Assembly (NCBI GenBank): GCA_934467435.1
Contig: CAKSLR010000008.1
Coordinates: 1 to 27,290 of the forward strand
Source of the DNA: an uncultured Eubacteriales bacterium
GTDB taxonomy: Bacteria > Bacillota > Clostridia > Oscillospirales > CAG-272
Length of the DNA stretch: 27,290 bases
Reading direction: 5' to 3'
A model generated the notes under the pieces. That model had not been told where the DNA came from, made no database searches, and saw nothing but the letters and a program-made list of their open reading frames with translations. Positions 1 to 7,855 of the stretch are shown in pieces; the stretch's first letter is position 1; each line of letters opens with the position of its first letter. The translations under genes and the position numbers were made by a program.

Positions 1-299
1 CTGCACGTGTGCCACTCCAGTGCATTCAGGCGGTCGTTATAGCCCCAGCAATAGCCGATCTGCGTGGCAACGCCGCCGAAAAGTTCCTCCCGGATGAGGG
101 TGGCAAGGGGGGCGTCCTCCAGCGTTTCCTCCCGCGGGACATAGCGGGACCCCTGCGCGGGCATCGGAATTTTTTCCATTCGCGCCACCAGATCGGCAGT
201 GTCGGCATCCACCACACGCCCATAGGGAATAAATGCAGGGTCGCGAACATCATACAGGGCGAGCCCCGGGTTCTTTTTTTGCAGTTCCGTCAGACACAT
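1..299 (-). CDS. DUF4867 family protein, 3' part cut off by the window edge
   Basis: An open frame reads leftward from an ATG at 299 and runs off position 1, giving the first 99 residues. An AGGAGG-like site lies just before the start and overlaps the stop of the upstream gene, whose stop is 10 bases away, so the two are co-transcribed. Family-like features are visible: an N-terminal LQKKNPGLALYDV segment, PYGRVV near residue 27, and a C-terminal QIGYCWGYNDRLNALEWH stretch. These match what I remember of DUF4867 proteins, which are small cupin-like proteins found beside sugar-metabolism genes in Bacillota. Their biochemical role is unknown to me. Pairing with an aldose-1-epimerase-like gene suggests a part in handling a sugar or sugar acid, but that is inference. 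Confidence 0.8.
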   Translation of the reverse strand, partial: MCLTELQKKNPGLALYDVRDPAFIPYGRVVDADTADLVARMEKIPMPAQGSRYVPREETLEDAPLATLIREELFGGVATQIGYCWGYNDRLNALEWHTC

Positions 300-309
300 A
301 GCGTCCTCC

Positions 310-1170
310 TCATTCCGAAAATGTCAGGGTATGCGTGCGGACATACGTCTCGCCGGCGGGCAATGCGGTGATGTACCGCTTGTGTTCAATATGTCCGTCC
401 GCCGACTCAAAATCCGGCATCCCGCACCAGGGTTCGATGCAAAGATATTTCGCATCGTATTGCTGCCAGAGCAGCAGGTGGTCAAAGCCGGGGAATTCTA
501 CCCGCACCTGTCTGCCGCCGCCGCGGCGGGCGAGGGTGACGGCACGGGAAGAAAGCGTCTCAAACACCAGCGCATCCACCGTGAAATACGACGGATCCAG
601 GGGAAGGAGTTTCCCTTCCATCACCGGCTCTCTTTCGGTATCCGAGAGCAGGTTGCCGTGCAGTACGACGGTGGAGAGTTTCTCCTCTTTTTCAAAATGC
701 ATTTCATACGCTGCCACCCCCTCGGGCGTTGCATAACCTTCATGGGCGCCGAAACTGAAATACATGGTGCGGTTATCGGTATTCTCCACCTCATAGGTAA
801 CCGCCAGCCGGTTCTCCTGCAGCGAAAACGTCACGCGGAACACAAAGGAAAACGGAAAGGTCTTTCGCGTTTCGGCATTGTCGCGCGCCTCCAGCACAAG
901 CCGATCCGGTTCCGAAAGAACCGGCGTAAACGTCTCAAACCGGATGAATCCATGCTTTTGTTGATGATATTCCTGATCGCCGAGGAAGTAGGTATCGTTT
1001 TTCAGCCCCCCGCAGATGGGAAACAGAATGGGGGCGCGCCCCGCCCAGACGGCAGGATCCCCTTCCCAGATAAATTCCGTACCGCCCGGCGTGCGCACCG
1101 ACTGGATCGCGGCGCCGAGGTCGGAGACTTCGACCGAAAGCGCCATATTTTGAAGCTGATAGGTTGCCAC
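310..1170 (-). CDS. Aldose 1-epimerase family protein
   Basis: The 286-residue protein belongs to the galactose mutarotase-like beta-sandwich superfamily, which interconverts anomers of sugars or sugar phosphates in the cytoplasm. Visible family features are an early LGAAIQSV stretch, FPICGGL, HGFIR (first conserved His), FSFGAHEGYA (second conserved His) and a late CIEPWCGMPD containing the likely catalytic Glu. I place the start at the GTG at 1170: an AAGGAG site lies 9 bases before it, whereas the in-frame ATG at 1266 would add 32 low-complexity residues read through promoter and spacer DNA. The gene sits after the terminator of the iolB operon and before the DUF4867 gene, so it probably heads its own two-gene unit. 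The precise substrate cannot be read from the sequence. Confidence 0.86.
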   Translation of the reverse strand: MATYQLQNMALSVEVSDLGAAIQSVRTPGGTEFIWEGDPAVWAGRAPILFPICGGLKNDTYFLGDQEYHQQKHGFIRFETFTPVLSEPDRLVLEARDNAETRKTFPFSFVFRVTFSLQENRLAVTYEVENTDNRTMYFSFGAHEGYATPEGVAAYEMHFEKEEKLSTVVLHGNLLSDTEREPVMEGKLLPLDPSYFTVDALVFETLSSRAVTLARRGGGRQVRVEFPGFDHLLLWQQYDAKYLCIEPWCGMPDFESADGHIEHKRYITALPAGETYVRTHTLTFSE

Positions 1171-1200
1171 AGCAAAAAACTCCTTTTTCTTTTTTTCAAT

Positions 1201-1229
1201 ATTGTACCATAAAAGCGGGGGAAAAGAAA
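1201..1229 (-). promoter_or_regulatory. Possible weak promoter for the epimerase-DUF4867 unit
   Basis: On the minus strand a TACAAT -10 (1206-1201) is preceded, after 17 bases, by a poor -35, TTTCTT (1229-1224). It lies between the terminator at 1242-1275 and the GTG start at 1170. The position is right for a separate unit, but the -35 is weak, so this is tentative. Confidence 0.4.
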
Positions 1230-1241
1230 GCCGTTCCCGCG

Positions 1242-1275
1242 AAAAAAGCCGGGTGCCGATTTTCACGCACCCGGC
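1242..1275 (-). terminator. Intrinsic terminator of the isomerase-iolB operon
   Basis: On the minus strand a 9-bp perfect stem (GCCGGGTGC pairing with GCACCCGGC, arms at 1267-1275 and 1248-1256) is followed by six Us (A-run at 1242-1247). It starts 8 bases after the iolB stop. It separates the six-gene operon from the epimerase unit. Confidence 0.85.
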
Positions 1276-1282
1276 GTGGCTC

Positions 1283-2071
1283 TTACCGGTTTAACCAGCG
1301 ATGCCCCTCTTCCGTGGTCATATAAAAGCCGCGGTTTTCACCCGCCATCACCCACAGATAATAGTTGTGATAGCCGGGGGCGCAGCAGCAGGGGTGGTAA
1401 CCGCGCGGAATTTCCACAAAGTCACCGCTCTTGACCGTATAAGTCTCGTCAATATCCCCTTCTTTTGTATAAACGCGCTGAATCCCGAAGCCGGTCGGTT
1501 TGTCGTATTCAAAGTAGTAGATCTCCTCAAGCACCCCTTCGGTCGGCATATTGTCGTCATCATGCTTGTGCGGGGGATAGGACGCCCACTCACCGCCGTC
1601 AACAAACGCCTCGCCAATGTAAATCAGGTTGGCGGGAATGCGTTCATCCAGGATAAAATGAGCCTGGCGGCGCCAGCCGGGCTTGCCGAGGTCTTTGATG
1701 ATAACATTCTCCGGGCGCACCAGCACCGGCTCAAAATCCGCCTTGGCGGGGGATTTGCAGACGGCGATGGTCACTTCCTCGGTCGCGCGGATGGTAAACA
1801 CGCGGTTACGCGGAATATAAACGCAGGTAGCGGGTCCGTCAAAGGGGTTCTTTCTCTTACCGATATTCTCATAGGTGAACCCGTCGCCCGCAACGGTGCA
1901 CTTGCCGCCAAGCAGCACAAGACCGTATTCCTTATCGGTCTCGCTGTACTTTTTGCTCTCTCCCTCACGCAGTTTCAGCATATCGATCTCCAGCATTTTG
2001 CAGCTGCTGTTTTCACACGTGATGACGGCGGTCTTGCCGTATTCGAAATTCCAACTCTTCTTAAAATTCAT
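1283..2071 (-). CDS. iolB: 5-deoxy-glucuronate isomerase (IolB family)
   Basis: IolB converts 5-deoxy-D-glucuronate to 2-deoxy-5-keto-D-gluconate in cytoplasmic myo-inositol breakdown. The 262-residue length fits the family. The signature GEWASYPPHKHD (residues 160-171) supplies two metal-binding histidines, H168 and H170. EEIYYFEY near 182-189 supplies the acidic ligand, and GYHP (224-227) a third histidine, as in the bicupin fold. The start ATG has AGGAG 7 bases upstream and overlaps the end of the PfkB kinase gene by 11 bases, showing tight operon packing. It is the last gene of the operon, directly before a terminator. No iolG, iolE or iolD is visible in this window, so the source of its substrate here is unclear. 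A related uronate-type substrate is possible. Confidence 0.92.
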   Translation of the reverse strand: MNFKKSWNFEYGKTAVITCENSSCKMLEIDMLKLREGESKKYSETDKEYGLVLLGGKCTVAGDGFTYENIGKRKNPFDGPATCVYIPRNRVFTIRATEEVTIAVCKSPAKADFEPVLVRPENVIIKDLGKPGWRRQAHFILDERIPANLIYIGEAFVDGGEWASYPPHKHDDDNMPTEGVLEEIYYFEYDKPTGFGIQRVYTKEGDIDETYTVKSGDFVEIPRGYHPCCCAPGYHNYYLWVMAGENRGFYMTTEEGHRWLNR

Positions 2072-2978
2072 AACCTTGCTCCTTCAGAAATGAAATGGTG
2101 GCAGCATAATCCGGCACCCCGGCGCGGGAGCCGATTTTTTCGCATTTGAGCGCCGAAACGGCGGAAGAAAACAGGCAGGCGCGGTAGGCATCCATCCCAC
2201 GTGTCAGGGCGGCGGCGTAGGCACCGTGGAACACATCGCCCGCGCCGTTGGAATCCACCACCTTCGCCGGCATGGCAGGGTAGGTGCAAAGCGTACTTCC
2301 GTCATAGAACGTGCCGCCCGCCTTGCCCTGCGTGATAATCACCGCGCGGGGGCGATAGCGCTCATACAGCGCCACCGCCGCCTCAGCGGCATTCGGCTTG
2401 CCGCTCTCCGCCAGGGCAAATTCTTCACTCGGAATCAGGTAATCGGCAAGCGGCAGCAGGTTTTCTACTCCTTCATACCGCCCACCGGCGTCATAAACCA
2501 CAAGGGTGCCGCTTTCCCGTGCCATCCGCGCCCCTTCCACGGCGGCAGAAAGTTCGTTGCCGTCCACAAGCAGCACGTCTGCCGTGCGGATGGCGTCTTT
2601 TTGTGCGTCGCTCAGCAAAAGCGGCGGCACATTTCCCCGGTCAAACACAATGGTGCGGCTGGCGCTCGCCCGGCTGAGCATCACGTAAGAAGTAAATGCC
2701 CGGCAGTTTTCGGCACGCCCGACCAGCGTGGTATCGACCCCGTAACGGGCAAAATCCGCAAGCAGAAAATCCCCTGCCCCATCGGCGGACACCGTACCGA
2801 GAAAAGCGCACGCCGCCCCCAGCTTGGCAGCGGCGACGATGCCGGTGGCGCAGGGACCGCCCCCCGCCACCGAAACGGCATCTGCCTGCTGTTTTTTATC
2901 TTCTTCGGTATAATGGGGCAAGACCATCAGGGTGTCATACACATTTGCCCCGATACCGACGACCTGCGGTGCTCTCAT
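2061..2978 (-). CDS. PfkB-family carbohydrate kinase
   Basis: This is a 305-residue ribokinase-fold sugar kinase that transfers phosphate from ATP to a sugar or keto-acid hydroxyl. Seen in sequence: an N-terminal VVGIGANVYDTLMVL strand, a GGGPCATGIVAAAKLG motif near residues 39-54 (PfkB signature 1 region), and DSNGAGDVF at 242-250, where D248 is the expected catalytic base in the anion-hole GAGD. The canonical DTxGAGD carries Ser-Asn here. Its ATG overlaps the aldolase stop as ATGA. Sitting between a class II aldolase and iolB, it occupies the place of iolC, which phosphorylates 2-deoxy-5-keto-D-gluconate. Its N-terminus does not read like a textbook IolC, so I do not assign that name. A different ketose or keto-acid substrate is possible. 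Confidence 0.88.
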   Translation of the reverse strand: MRAPQVVGIGANVYDTLMVLPHYTEEDKKQQADAVSVAGGGPCATGIVAAAKLGAACAFLGTVSADGAGDFLLADFARYGVDTTLVGRAENCRAFTSYVMLSRASASRTIVFDRGNVPPLLLSDAQKDAIRTADVLLVDGNELSAAVEGARMARESGTLVVYDAGGRYEGVENLLPLADYLIPSEEFALAESGKPNAAEAAVALYERYRPRAVIITQGKAGGTFYDGSTLCTYPAMPAKVVDSNGAGDVFHGAYAAALTRGMDAYRACLFSSAVSALKCEKIGSRAGVPDYAATISFLKEQGYEF

Positions 2979-3802
2979 GCCCGCCCCGCCGCGCCGAGCA
3001 GGCGGATTTTGGAGGTGGCAAAGGCAGAGACAGCGGCAATCGCCTCTTTCATAAAGAGGTCGATGGCAATCTTGTCACGTGAGGTGGCAAAAACAGCATC
3101 CAAAAACGAATAGCACAGGTCTGTACCGAAATTCACCTTGCGGATGCCCGCTGCCACGGCGGCGGTAATCTCCGCATCCGGCACGCCGGAACCGCCGTGC
3201 AGAACCAGAGGGATTCCCGTCAGTTCTTTCACTGTGCGGATGCGGTCAATATCCAGTTTCGGCGCTTTTTTGTAGCGCCCGTGCGCCGTACCCACCATAA
3301 TGGCAAGGGCGGCGACCCCCGTTTCCCGGACGTAACGGGCTGCCTCGGCGGGGTCGGTATAGTCCGACACCTTCTCGTCCTTCGTCGAACCGATGTGCCC
3401 GAGTTCCCCTTCCACGCCGATGCCGACATAAGCGCAGCGTTCACAGACCGCGCGCGTGGCGGCGATGTTCTCGCCCAGCGGCAGGGTGGAAGCATCGATC
3501 ATAATGCCGGTCGCACCGTAACGGAGCGCCCGTTCCACTTCCTTCTCCCCGGCGCCGTGGTCAAGGTGGAAGCAAACCGGCACGCTTGCCCGGTGGGCGG
3601 CAGCAAGGGCAACGGGGGCGACATAGTACCCCTCTTCATTGGTAAACAGGCGGGAATACGATTGCAGGATAACGGGGGATTTTTCCGTTTCCGCGGCGGC
3701 AATGACCCCCATCACCGTTTCCATATTGTACACGTTAAAGGCGGGAACGGCGTAACCGCCTTTTTCTGCCATTTGCAGAATATCACGCAGGGTTACAAGC
3801 AT
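2975..3802 (-). CDS. Class II (zinc) fructose-bisphosphate aldolase family protein
   Basis: This 275-residue enzyme belongs to the metal-dependent aldolases that release dihydroxyacetone phosphate from a ketose phosphate (Fba, GatY/KbaY and IolJ are members). Visible residues are HLDHG at 79-83 (catalytic D81, zinc ligand H82), EGELGHIG at 131-138, GTAHG at 171-175 (zinc ligand H174), LHGGSG at 201-206 (zinc ligand H202, phosphate loop) and NFGTDL at 224-229. The ATG at 3802 has AGGAGG 10 bases upstream and overlaps the Fe-S gene stop by 10 bases. A longer in-frame start at 4210 would run through the Fe-S gene in another frame and is rejected. Next to the PfkB kinase and IolB, an IolJ-like role (cleaving 2-deoxy-5-keto-gluconate 6-phosphate) is plausible but unproven. 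Confidence 0.92.
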   Translation of the reverse strand: MLVTLRDILQMAEKGGYAVPAFNVYNMETVMGVIAAAETEKSPVILQSYSRLFTNEEGYYVAPVALAAAHRASVPVCFHLDHGAGEKEVERALRYGATGIMIDASTLPLGENIAATRAVCERCAYVGIGVEGELGHIGSTKDEKVSDYTDPAEAARYVRETGVAALAIMVGTAHGRYKKAPKLDIDRIRTVKELTGIPLVLHGGSGVPDAEITAAVAAGIRKVNFGTDLCYSFLDAVFATSRDKIAIDLFMKEAIAAVSAFATSKIRLLGAAGRA

Positions 3803-4881
3803 GACGCAAGAGCCTCCTCTACGGTAAGAACTTGGATATTTTCCGGTGCCGCGGCGCAAAGGGCAAGATATTCGCCGACATTTTCGCAAAGCAGCGTGTC
3901 CGCACCCGCGGCAGCCGCCTCGTGCAGACGGCGCTTTGCCGTTTTTTCGATCACATCGGGCATATAGGTCTGCATCAGCGCCTGTCCGGCAAGCATGGTC
4001 GCATCCCGTGAAACGAGCATCTCCCGCCGCGCTCCAATGGCATCGGCAATGCGCCGGATGCTCTCGCTGTCTCCGAGTTCCCGCGCAATGTAGGCACAGT
4101 CCTGAATGGTATAGGCGGTATCTCCTTTCTTCGGTTGCAGTTTCCCTTCTTCGATGAGAGAAGCAAGAAACGCCGGGAACGTGACGATATTTTTGGTGAT
4201 GACGCCCCACTCCCGTCCGTCACGGAAGAAAGCGGCATCGGTTCCGTCATAGCAGACCACGGTGGAAAACGGCGCAAACGCTGTCTCCGCCCGCTGCATG
4301 GCAGCGCGGCTCTCCTCAGTCGCACCGACAAGAAAAGCGTAAGCATACGCATCGTCCGGCTCTTCTTCCAGCACCGTGAAATTCACGCCGGCGCGGCGCA
4401 GGAGCGCGATGGCATTGCATGCCCCACGAGGGTACAGGGCGCGGGCATCGGCGCCAAGGTACAGCAGAACGTCCGCCGTCTTCGGGAGCGCGCGGATGGC
4501 GGCAAGCAATTCCCCGTCGGTTTCGCTCTGCCCGTAGACATTGCCCGTTTTCTCCAGATTCTCTAACAGGGTGTTGATGTACGGCGGCAGCACACCCGCC
4601 ATGGCGGCGGCACGGCGGGCTTCCTTCGTGAAGCCGGTGGGATCCCAACCGGTAATGCAGTCATGCGCACAGCCCGAGCAGAGCGCACACTCGTACAGGT
4701 TTGCCGCTACCTCTTCGTCAAACGGCAGTCCCCCGCGCTCGACCAGCGACAGGGAAAGCGCCCGCGCGCGGGCAGTATTTCTTTCATGACCCGTGGCATT
4801 GCCGATCGGGCAGATGTGGTGGCACATCCAGCAGAACCGACAGGCGTCAAAGGTCTCTTTGCTTTTTGCGGATACTTCCAT
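3793..4881 (-). CDS. Two-cluster Fe-S protein, GlcF/HdrB-like electron-transfer partner
   Basis: The 362-residue protein carries two CxxCxxCxxxC motifs near its N-terminus (C14, C17, C20, C24 and C65, C68, C71, C75), typical of two [4Fe-4S] clusters in GlcF, LutA and heterodisulfide-reductase-type subunits. The rest should hold the CCG (cysteine-rich) domains of such proteins, but no CCG motif is visible: segments such as DVLLYLGADARAL and DTLLCENVGEYLAL look like CCG-domain folds that have lost their cysteines. It follows the FAD oxidase gene by 17 bases and overlaps the aldolase start. It probably accepts electrons from the flavoprotein and passes them to quinone, flavodoxin or another carrier. 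AAAGGAG lies 9 bases before the ATG. Partner and acceptor are inferred. Confidence 0.85.
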   Translation of the reverse strand: MEVSAKSKETFDACRFCWMCHHICPIGNATGHERNTARARALSLSLVERGGLPFDEEVAANLYECALCSGCAHDCITGWDPTGFTKEARRAAAMAGVLPPYINTLLENLEKTGNVYGQSETDGELLAAIRALPKTADVLLYLGADARALYPRGACNAIALLRRAGVNFTVLEEEPDDAYAYAFLVGATEESRAAMQRAETAFAPFSTVVCYDGTDAAFFRDGREWGVITKNIVTFPAFLASLIEEGKLQPKKGDTAYTIQDCAYIARELGDSESIRRIADAIGARREMLVSRDATMLAGQALMQTYMPDVIEKTAKRRLHEAAAAGADTLLCENVGEYLALCAAAPENIQVLTVEEALASCL

Positions 4882-4898
4882 GGTATGTGGCTCCTTTC

Positions 4899-6326
4899 TT
4901 ACAGACCGAGCTTATAGGGGTTCATGATGCCGTTCGGGTCCAGTTCTTTTTTCAGGCCGTAGAAGACCTGCATGGCGCTTCCATACTGCTCTTTCATCAG
5001 TCTGCCGAGTTTAATGCCCACACCATGGTGGTCATTGACCGTACCGCCGTTCTGAATGGCGGTGCGAACCCCGAGACTCCAGATGGCGTTATGGAGGCGC
5101 AGCGCCTCATGCGGATCGGCAGGCACATCCTTTCCCTCTACGATAAAGCGGTCGTAAATCATCGCACCCCACTCATACCAGTGCGAGAAGTGCGCAATGA
5201 ATCTCGCCTGCGGGAAATTCGTCTCGATGGCGTTCTTCATTGCCCAGTAGATCTTTTCAATCTTGCCGTAGGGGGCGATGGAATCCATGGTACCGAACAT
5301 CTGGGGCAGATCCATCATGTTGCCGGGATAGAAGAAGGTGATCTTTTCCTTCCACCATTTTTCACCGTACTCGGAGCCGAGATCCTCTGCCCCGTATTTT
5401 GCAAAGGTGGAGAGCAGAATCTTTTCCTCCACCTCTACCAGTTCCTTTACCCCTTCCATCGCAATATTCATGAACGCGCCGGGCTTTGCGACGCCGATGA
5501 TTTTCTTAATCAGCGAACCGGTCTCCGCCTCGTCATACAGCCGCATGACCGAGGGCTTGAACTTCTGCAGCAGTTCCCTGCCGGCGCGGAACGCATCGGT
5601 CATATTGTGGAAGAGGAACCCGCGGAACTTTCGCACCTCCGGCTGCTCGAAAATGCGCATCTGCGCTTTGGTAATAACGCCGAGCGTTCCCTCCGAGCCG
5701 ATAAAGATCTGGTTGAGGTCGGGACCTGCCGCGTGTTTCGGGGCGGGTGAGGTGTAAATAATATCGCCGTTCGGCAGCACCACTTCCATCTGCAGCACCA
5801 TATCGTCGATCTTGCCGTATTTGGTCGAGGACACGCCGATGCCGCGGTGGGCAAGGAATCCGCCGACCGTGGAACAGGTCAGAGAGGAGGGGTAATGCAT
5901 GGTCGCATAGCCGCGCTGGTTGGCTTCCCACTCAATGTGCTTGTAGATGGAGCCGGTGCCGCATTCGATGTACATCCCCTCTTCGTTGAAGTCATAGACC
6001 CGGTTCATGCGCTTGGTATCCAGCACAATGCCGCCTGCCACCGGAATGGCGCCGCCCTGCGTACCGCCGCCGGCACCCCACGTGACCACGGGGATCTTAT
6101 AATAATTCGCAATCTTCAGCACCGCGGAGGTTTCTTTTGCATCCTTCGGAGAGACAATGACATCCGCCTCCGGCATCCGATAGCCGCGGTCCGCCCACAT
6201 GCGGGAAAGCCAAAAATAGTCTACGCTGTGCGCAACCTTGTCAATCTCCCGCGTAGAGCAGTTTTCTCTGCCGACAGCGTCCTCCAATTCGGACTGGATC
6301 ATGGTAAACAGAAAATCCGTCATCAT
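4899..6326 (-). CDS. FAD-linked oxidase (GlcD / alkyl-DHAP-synthase-like, VAO family)
   Basis: This 475-residue flavoprotein belongs to the vanillyl-alcohol-oxidase fold that includes glycolate and D-lactate oxidases and alkyl-DHAP synthase. The FAD-binding domain occupies about residues 50-220, with the pyrophosphate loop VTWGAGGGTQGGAIP at 81-95, a SSLTCSTVGGFLAHRGIG region, and IFIGSEGTLGVIT at 207-219. The C-terminal substrate domain ends with NDHHGVG (431-437), like the histidine-rich active-site motif of alkyl-DHAP synthases, and LDPNGIMNP, a typical end of GlcD-type enzymes. Two adjacent ATGs compete; the ribosome site (AGAAAGGG) is moderate. Genes before and after are 16-17 bases away. 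It probably oxidises a 2-hydroxyacid or sugar alcohol group and hands electrons to the Fe-S protein. The substrate is unknown. Confidence 0.88.
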   Translation of the reverse strand: MMTDFLFTMIQSELEDAVGRENCSTREIDKVAHSVDYFWLSRMWADRGYRMPEADVIVSPKDAKETSAVLKIANYYKIPVVTWGAGGGTQGGAIPVAGGIVLDTKRMNRVYDFNEEGMYIECGTGSIYKHIEWEANQRGYATMHYPSSLTCSTVGGFLAHRGIGVSSTKYGKIDDMVLQMEVVLPNGDIIYTSPAPKHAAGPDLNQIFIGSEGTLGVITKAQMRIFEQPEVRKFRGFLFHNMTDAFRAGRELLQKFKPSVMRLYDEAETGSLIKKIIGVAKPGAFMNIAMEGVKELVEVEEKILLSTFAKYGAEDLGSEYGEKWWKEKITFFYPGNMMDLPQMFGTMDSIAPYGKIEKIYWAMKNAIETNFPQARFIAHFSHWYEWGAMIYDRFIVEGKDVPADPHEALRLHNAIWSLGVRTAIQNGGTVNDHHGVGIKLGRLMKEQYGSAMQVFYGLKKELDPNGIMNPYKLGL

Positions 6327-6342
6327 TTATGTACCCTTTCTT

Positions 6343-7728
6343 TTACATACGGTCGTTTCGGATCTGCGGAACATACTTGGTAAACTCCGCAATCTCTTCG
6401 GTATAATCGCCCTCGATCTCCGCGCAGTGGTGGATGTACGGACCGTCAATCAGTTTGTCTTCCCAGCGGTCGAGGTCATTAAACTCTGCCCACAGATAGG
6501 TGCCGAATGTGTAGGGACCGTCGGTTGAGCGGCAGGTGCCGTTCAGAATCGAATAATTGCCGTTATCCTGATCCAGGCGGGCAACGGTATAACGACCGTC
6601 CCTGACGCGGAACCACTGGCGCATATTGACGTTCTTTGCCACACTGTCCGGCGCTTTGAGGGAATAGGCAAACGGTCCGCAGTGCCAGAGCAACTCACCG
6701 TTTTTGTTTTCGGGATGGCGCACGGTAAACTCTCCGAAGAAGGGAACCCTTTTGCCGCGGGCGGCAGCGGAGAGCAGAACCATGGTAATGGCGCCGTGCA
6801 TATCCGATTCGCACGAAATGATGTACCCCATATCTGCCAGCACCGAATAGGCGGTACAGGGCATAGCGCCCACCGCCAGCTGCATGGCGGTCCAGCACTC
6901 GGCAGAAATGGCGGCGACCCCCAACTCATCAAAGAGATCGCGGTACAGCAGCACAAACGCATACACTTTTTTCAGCAGCGGCGGGGTCAGATCATCCATC
7001 TCATAGCGGGAGGCAAGCAGTTTCGCTCCCTCTTCCAGTTCCGCATCCCGTTCGGCAAGAATGCGGTTGTATTGATCCACCACCACACCGATGTTGACGG
7101 GAATGCAACGGATGCCGAAACGCTGCATCAGTTCCCCTTCGTTGAAGATGACCGAACAGAAGGGGCGCGGTCGCAGACCGACCTGCGCGATTTTCAGATT
7201 GCGGAAGCACTTGACCATGCACGCAACCGACGCGAATTTTTCAAACCCGCGCGCAAATTCAGGGGAATCCATGCGGCAGGTACGGATGTGCGAAAACGGA
7301 ATGTTATACCGCTGCAGAAGGCGGGATACCCCGAAAATGCCGCACTGCGAATCGGTGTAGCGCATCCCGTCCGCATCAAAACGGTCATCGAGCGGAGCGT
7401 AGATGCAGACCGGCTTGCCGATTTTGGCAACCTCGGCAATGGCTTCTTCGTTGCCGAAATTGGCATGGATGACAAACACGGCATCGACCTTTTCGGCAAG
7501 AAAACGCTCGGTAATCTTCACGGCGTCCGCCTCATTGATCATCACGTCAACGGGGTTAATCCCCTCAATGCCGACAAACGAAATGCCATCTCCCTCAAAA
7601 TGTTCGCGCAGATACTTCACCGCGGCACGACCGCGCTCCTCGGCAATCTCCCAGTTGAAAATACCGGGGCGTGGCGTTACATCCCGGCGGCAGGGAACGA
7701 GACCGATCTTCAGACTGTAATCCAACAT
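6343..7728 (-). CDS. L-fucose/L-arabinose isomerase-like protein
   Basis: The 461-residue protein resembles the sugar isomerases that interconvert aldoses and ketoses using a divalent metal. Evidence: overall length, an N-terminal Rossmann-like region with VDAVFVIHANFGNEEAI, and the acidic metal-site region ISAECWTAMQ (E277) followed by CESDMHGAITM (E307, D309, H311). The start is ATG 7728, preceded by AAAGGA at a proper distance; the ATG 30 bases upstream lacks such a site and would begin inside the leader. It heads the operon, about 47 bases from the -10 at 7775-7780. It is more divergent than canonical FucI or AraA, so the substrate, and even whether it isomerises, is open. Operon context suggests it makes or consumes a ketose for the downstream oxidase and aldolase steps. 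Confidence 0.82.
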   Translation of the reverse strand: MLDYSLKIGLVPCRRDVTPRPGIFNWEIAEERGRAAVKYLREHFEGDGISFVGIEGINPVDVMINEADAVKITERFLAEKVDAVFVIHANFGNEEAIAEVAKIGKPVCIYAPLDDRFDADGMRYTDSQCGIFGVSRLLQRYNIPFSHIRTCRMDSPEFARGFEKFASVACMVKCFRNLKIAQVGLRPRPFCSVIFNEGELMQRFGIRCIPVNIGVVVDQYNRILAERDAELEEGAKLLASRYEMDDLTPPLLKKVYAFVLLYRDLFDELGVAAISAECWTAMQLAVGAMPCTAYSVLADMGYIISCESDMHGAITMVLLSAAARGKRVPFFGEFTVRHPENKNGELLWHCGPFAYSLKAPDSVAKNVNMRQWFRVRDGRYTVARLDQDNGNYSILNGTCRSTDGPYTFGTYLWAEFNDLDRWEDKLIDGPYIHHCAEIEGDYTEEIAEFTKYVPQIRNDRM

Positions 7729-7774
7729 CGCAAAATTCCTTTCATCTGGAATACGCATTTTTTCGACTGTACCT

Positions 7775-7804
7775 ATTGTAATTCAAAAAGCGGTATGCTA
7801 CAAT
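7775..7804. promoter_or_regulatory. Overlapping divergent promoters for the AraC gene and the catabolic operon
   Basis: On the plus strand TTGTAA (7776-7781) and TACAAT (7799-7804) are 17 bases apart, pointing to the AraC gene. On the minus strand TTGTAG (7803-7798) and TACAAT (7780-7775) are also 17 bases apart, pointing to the isomerase operon. Each -10 overlaps the other strand's -35, so polymerase could occupy only one at a time. The outer ATTGTA/TACAAT symmetry could equally serve as a regulator binding site. Confidence 0.7.
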
Positions 7805-7855
7805 GGATGTGTTGACCCGAATCTTGTACAAAACGACTGTTTTGGGGAGGCTCGT

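Noticed and set aside
331..1212. Long plus-strand open frame opposite the epimerase gene
   Set aside because: It mirrors a clear minus-strand gene, has no ribosome site and no recognisable protein features. The same holds for 1301-2149, 2226-3113, 4701-5750, 6682-7815, 17199-18236 and 23425-25068 on the plus strand.
3803..4210. N-terminal extension of the aldolase frame
   Set aside because: It lies inside the Fe-S protein gene in another frame. The ATG at 3802 has a proper AGGAGG site and fits the family length.
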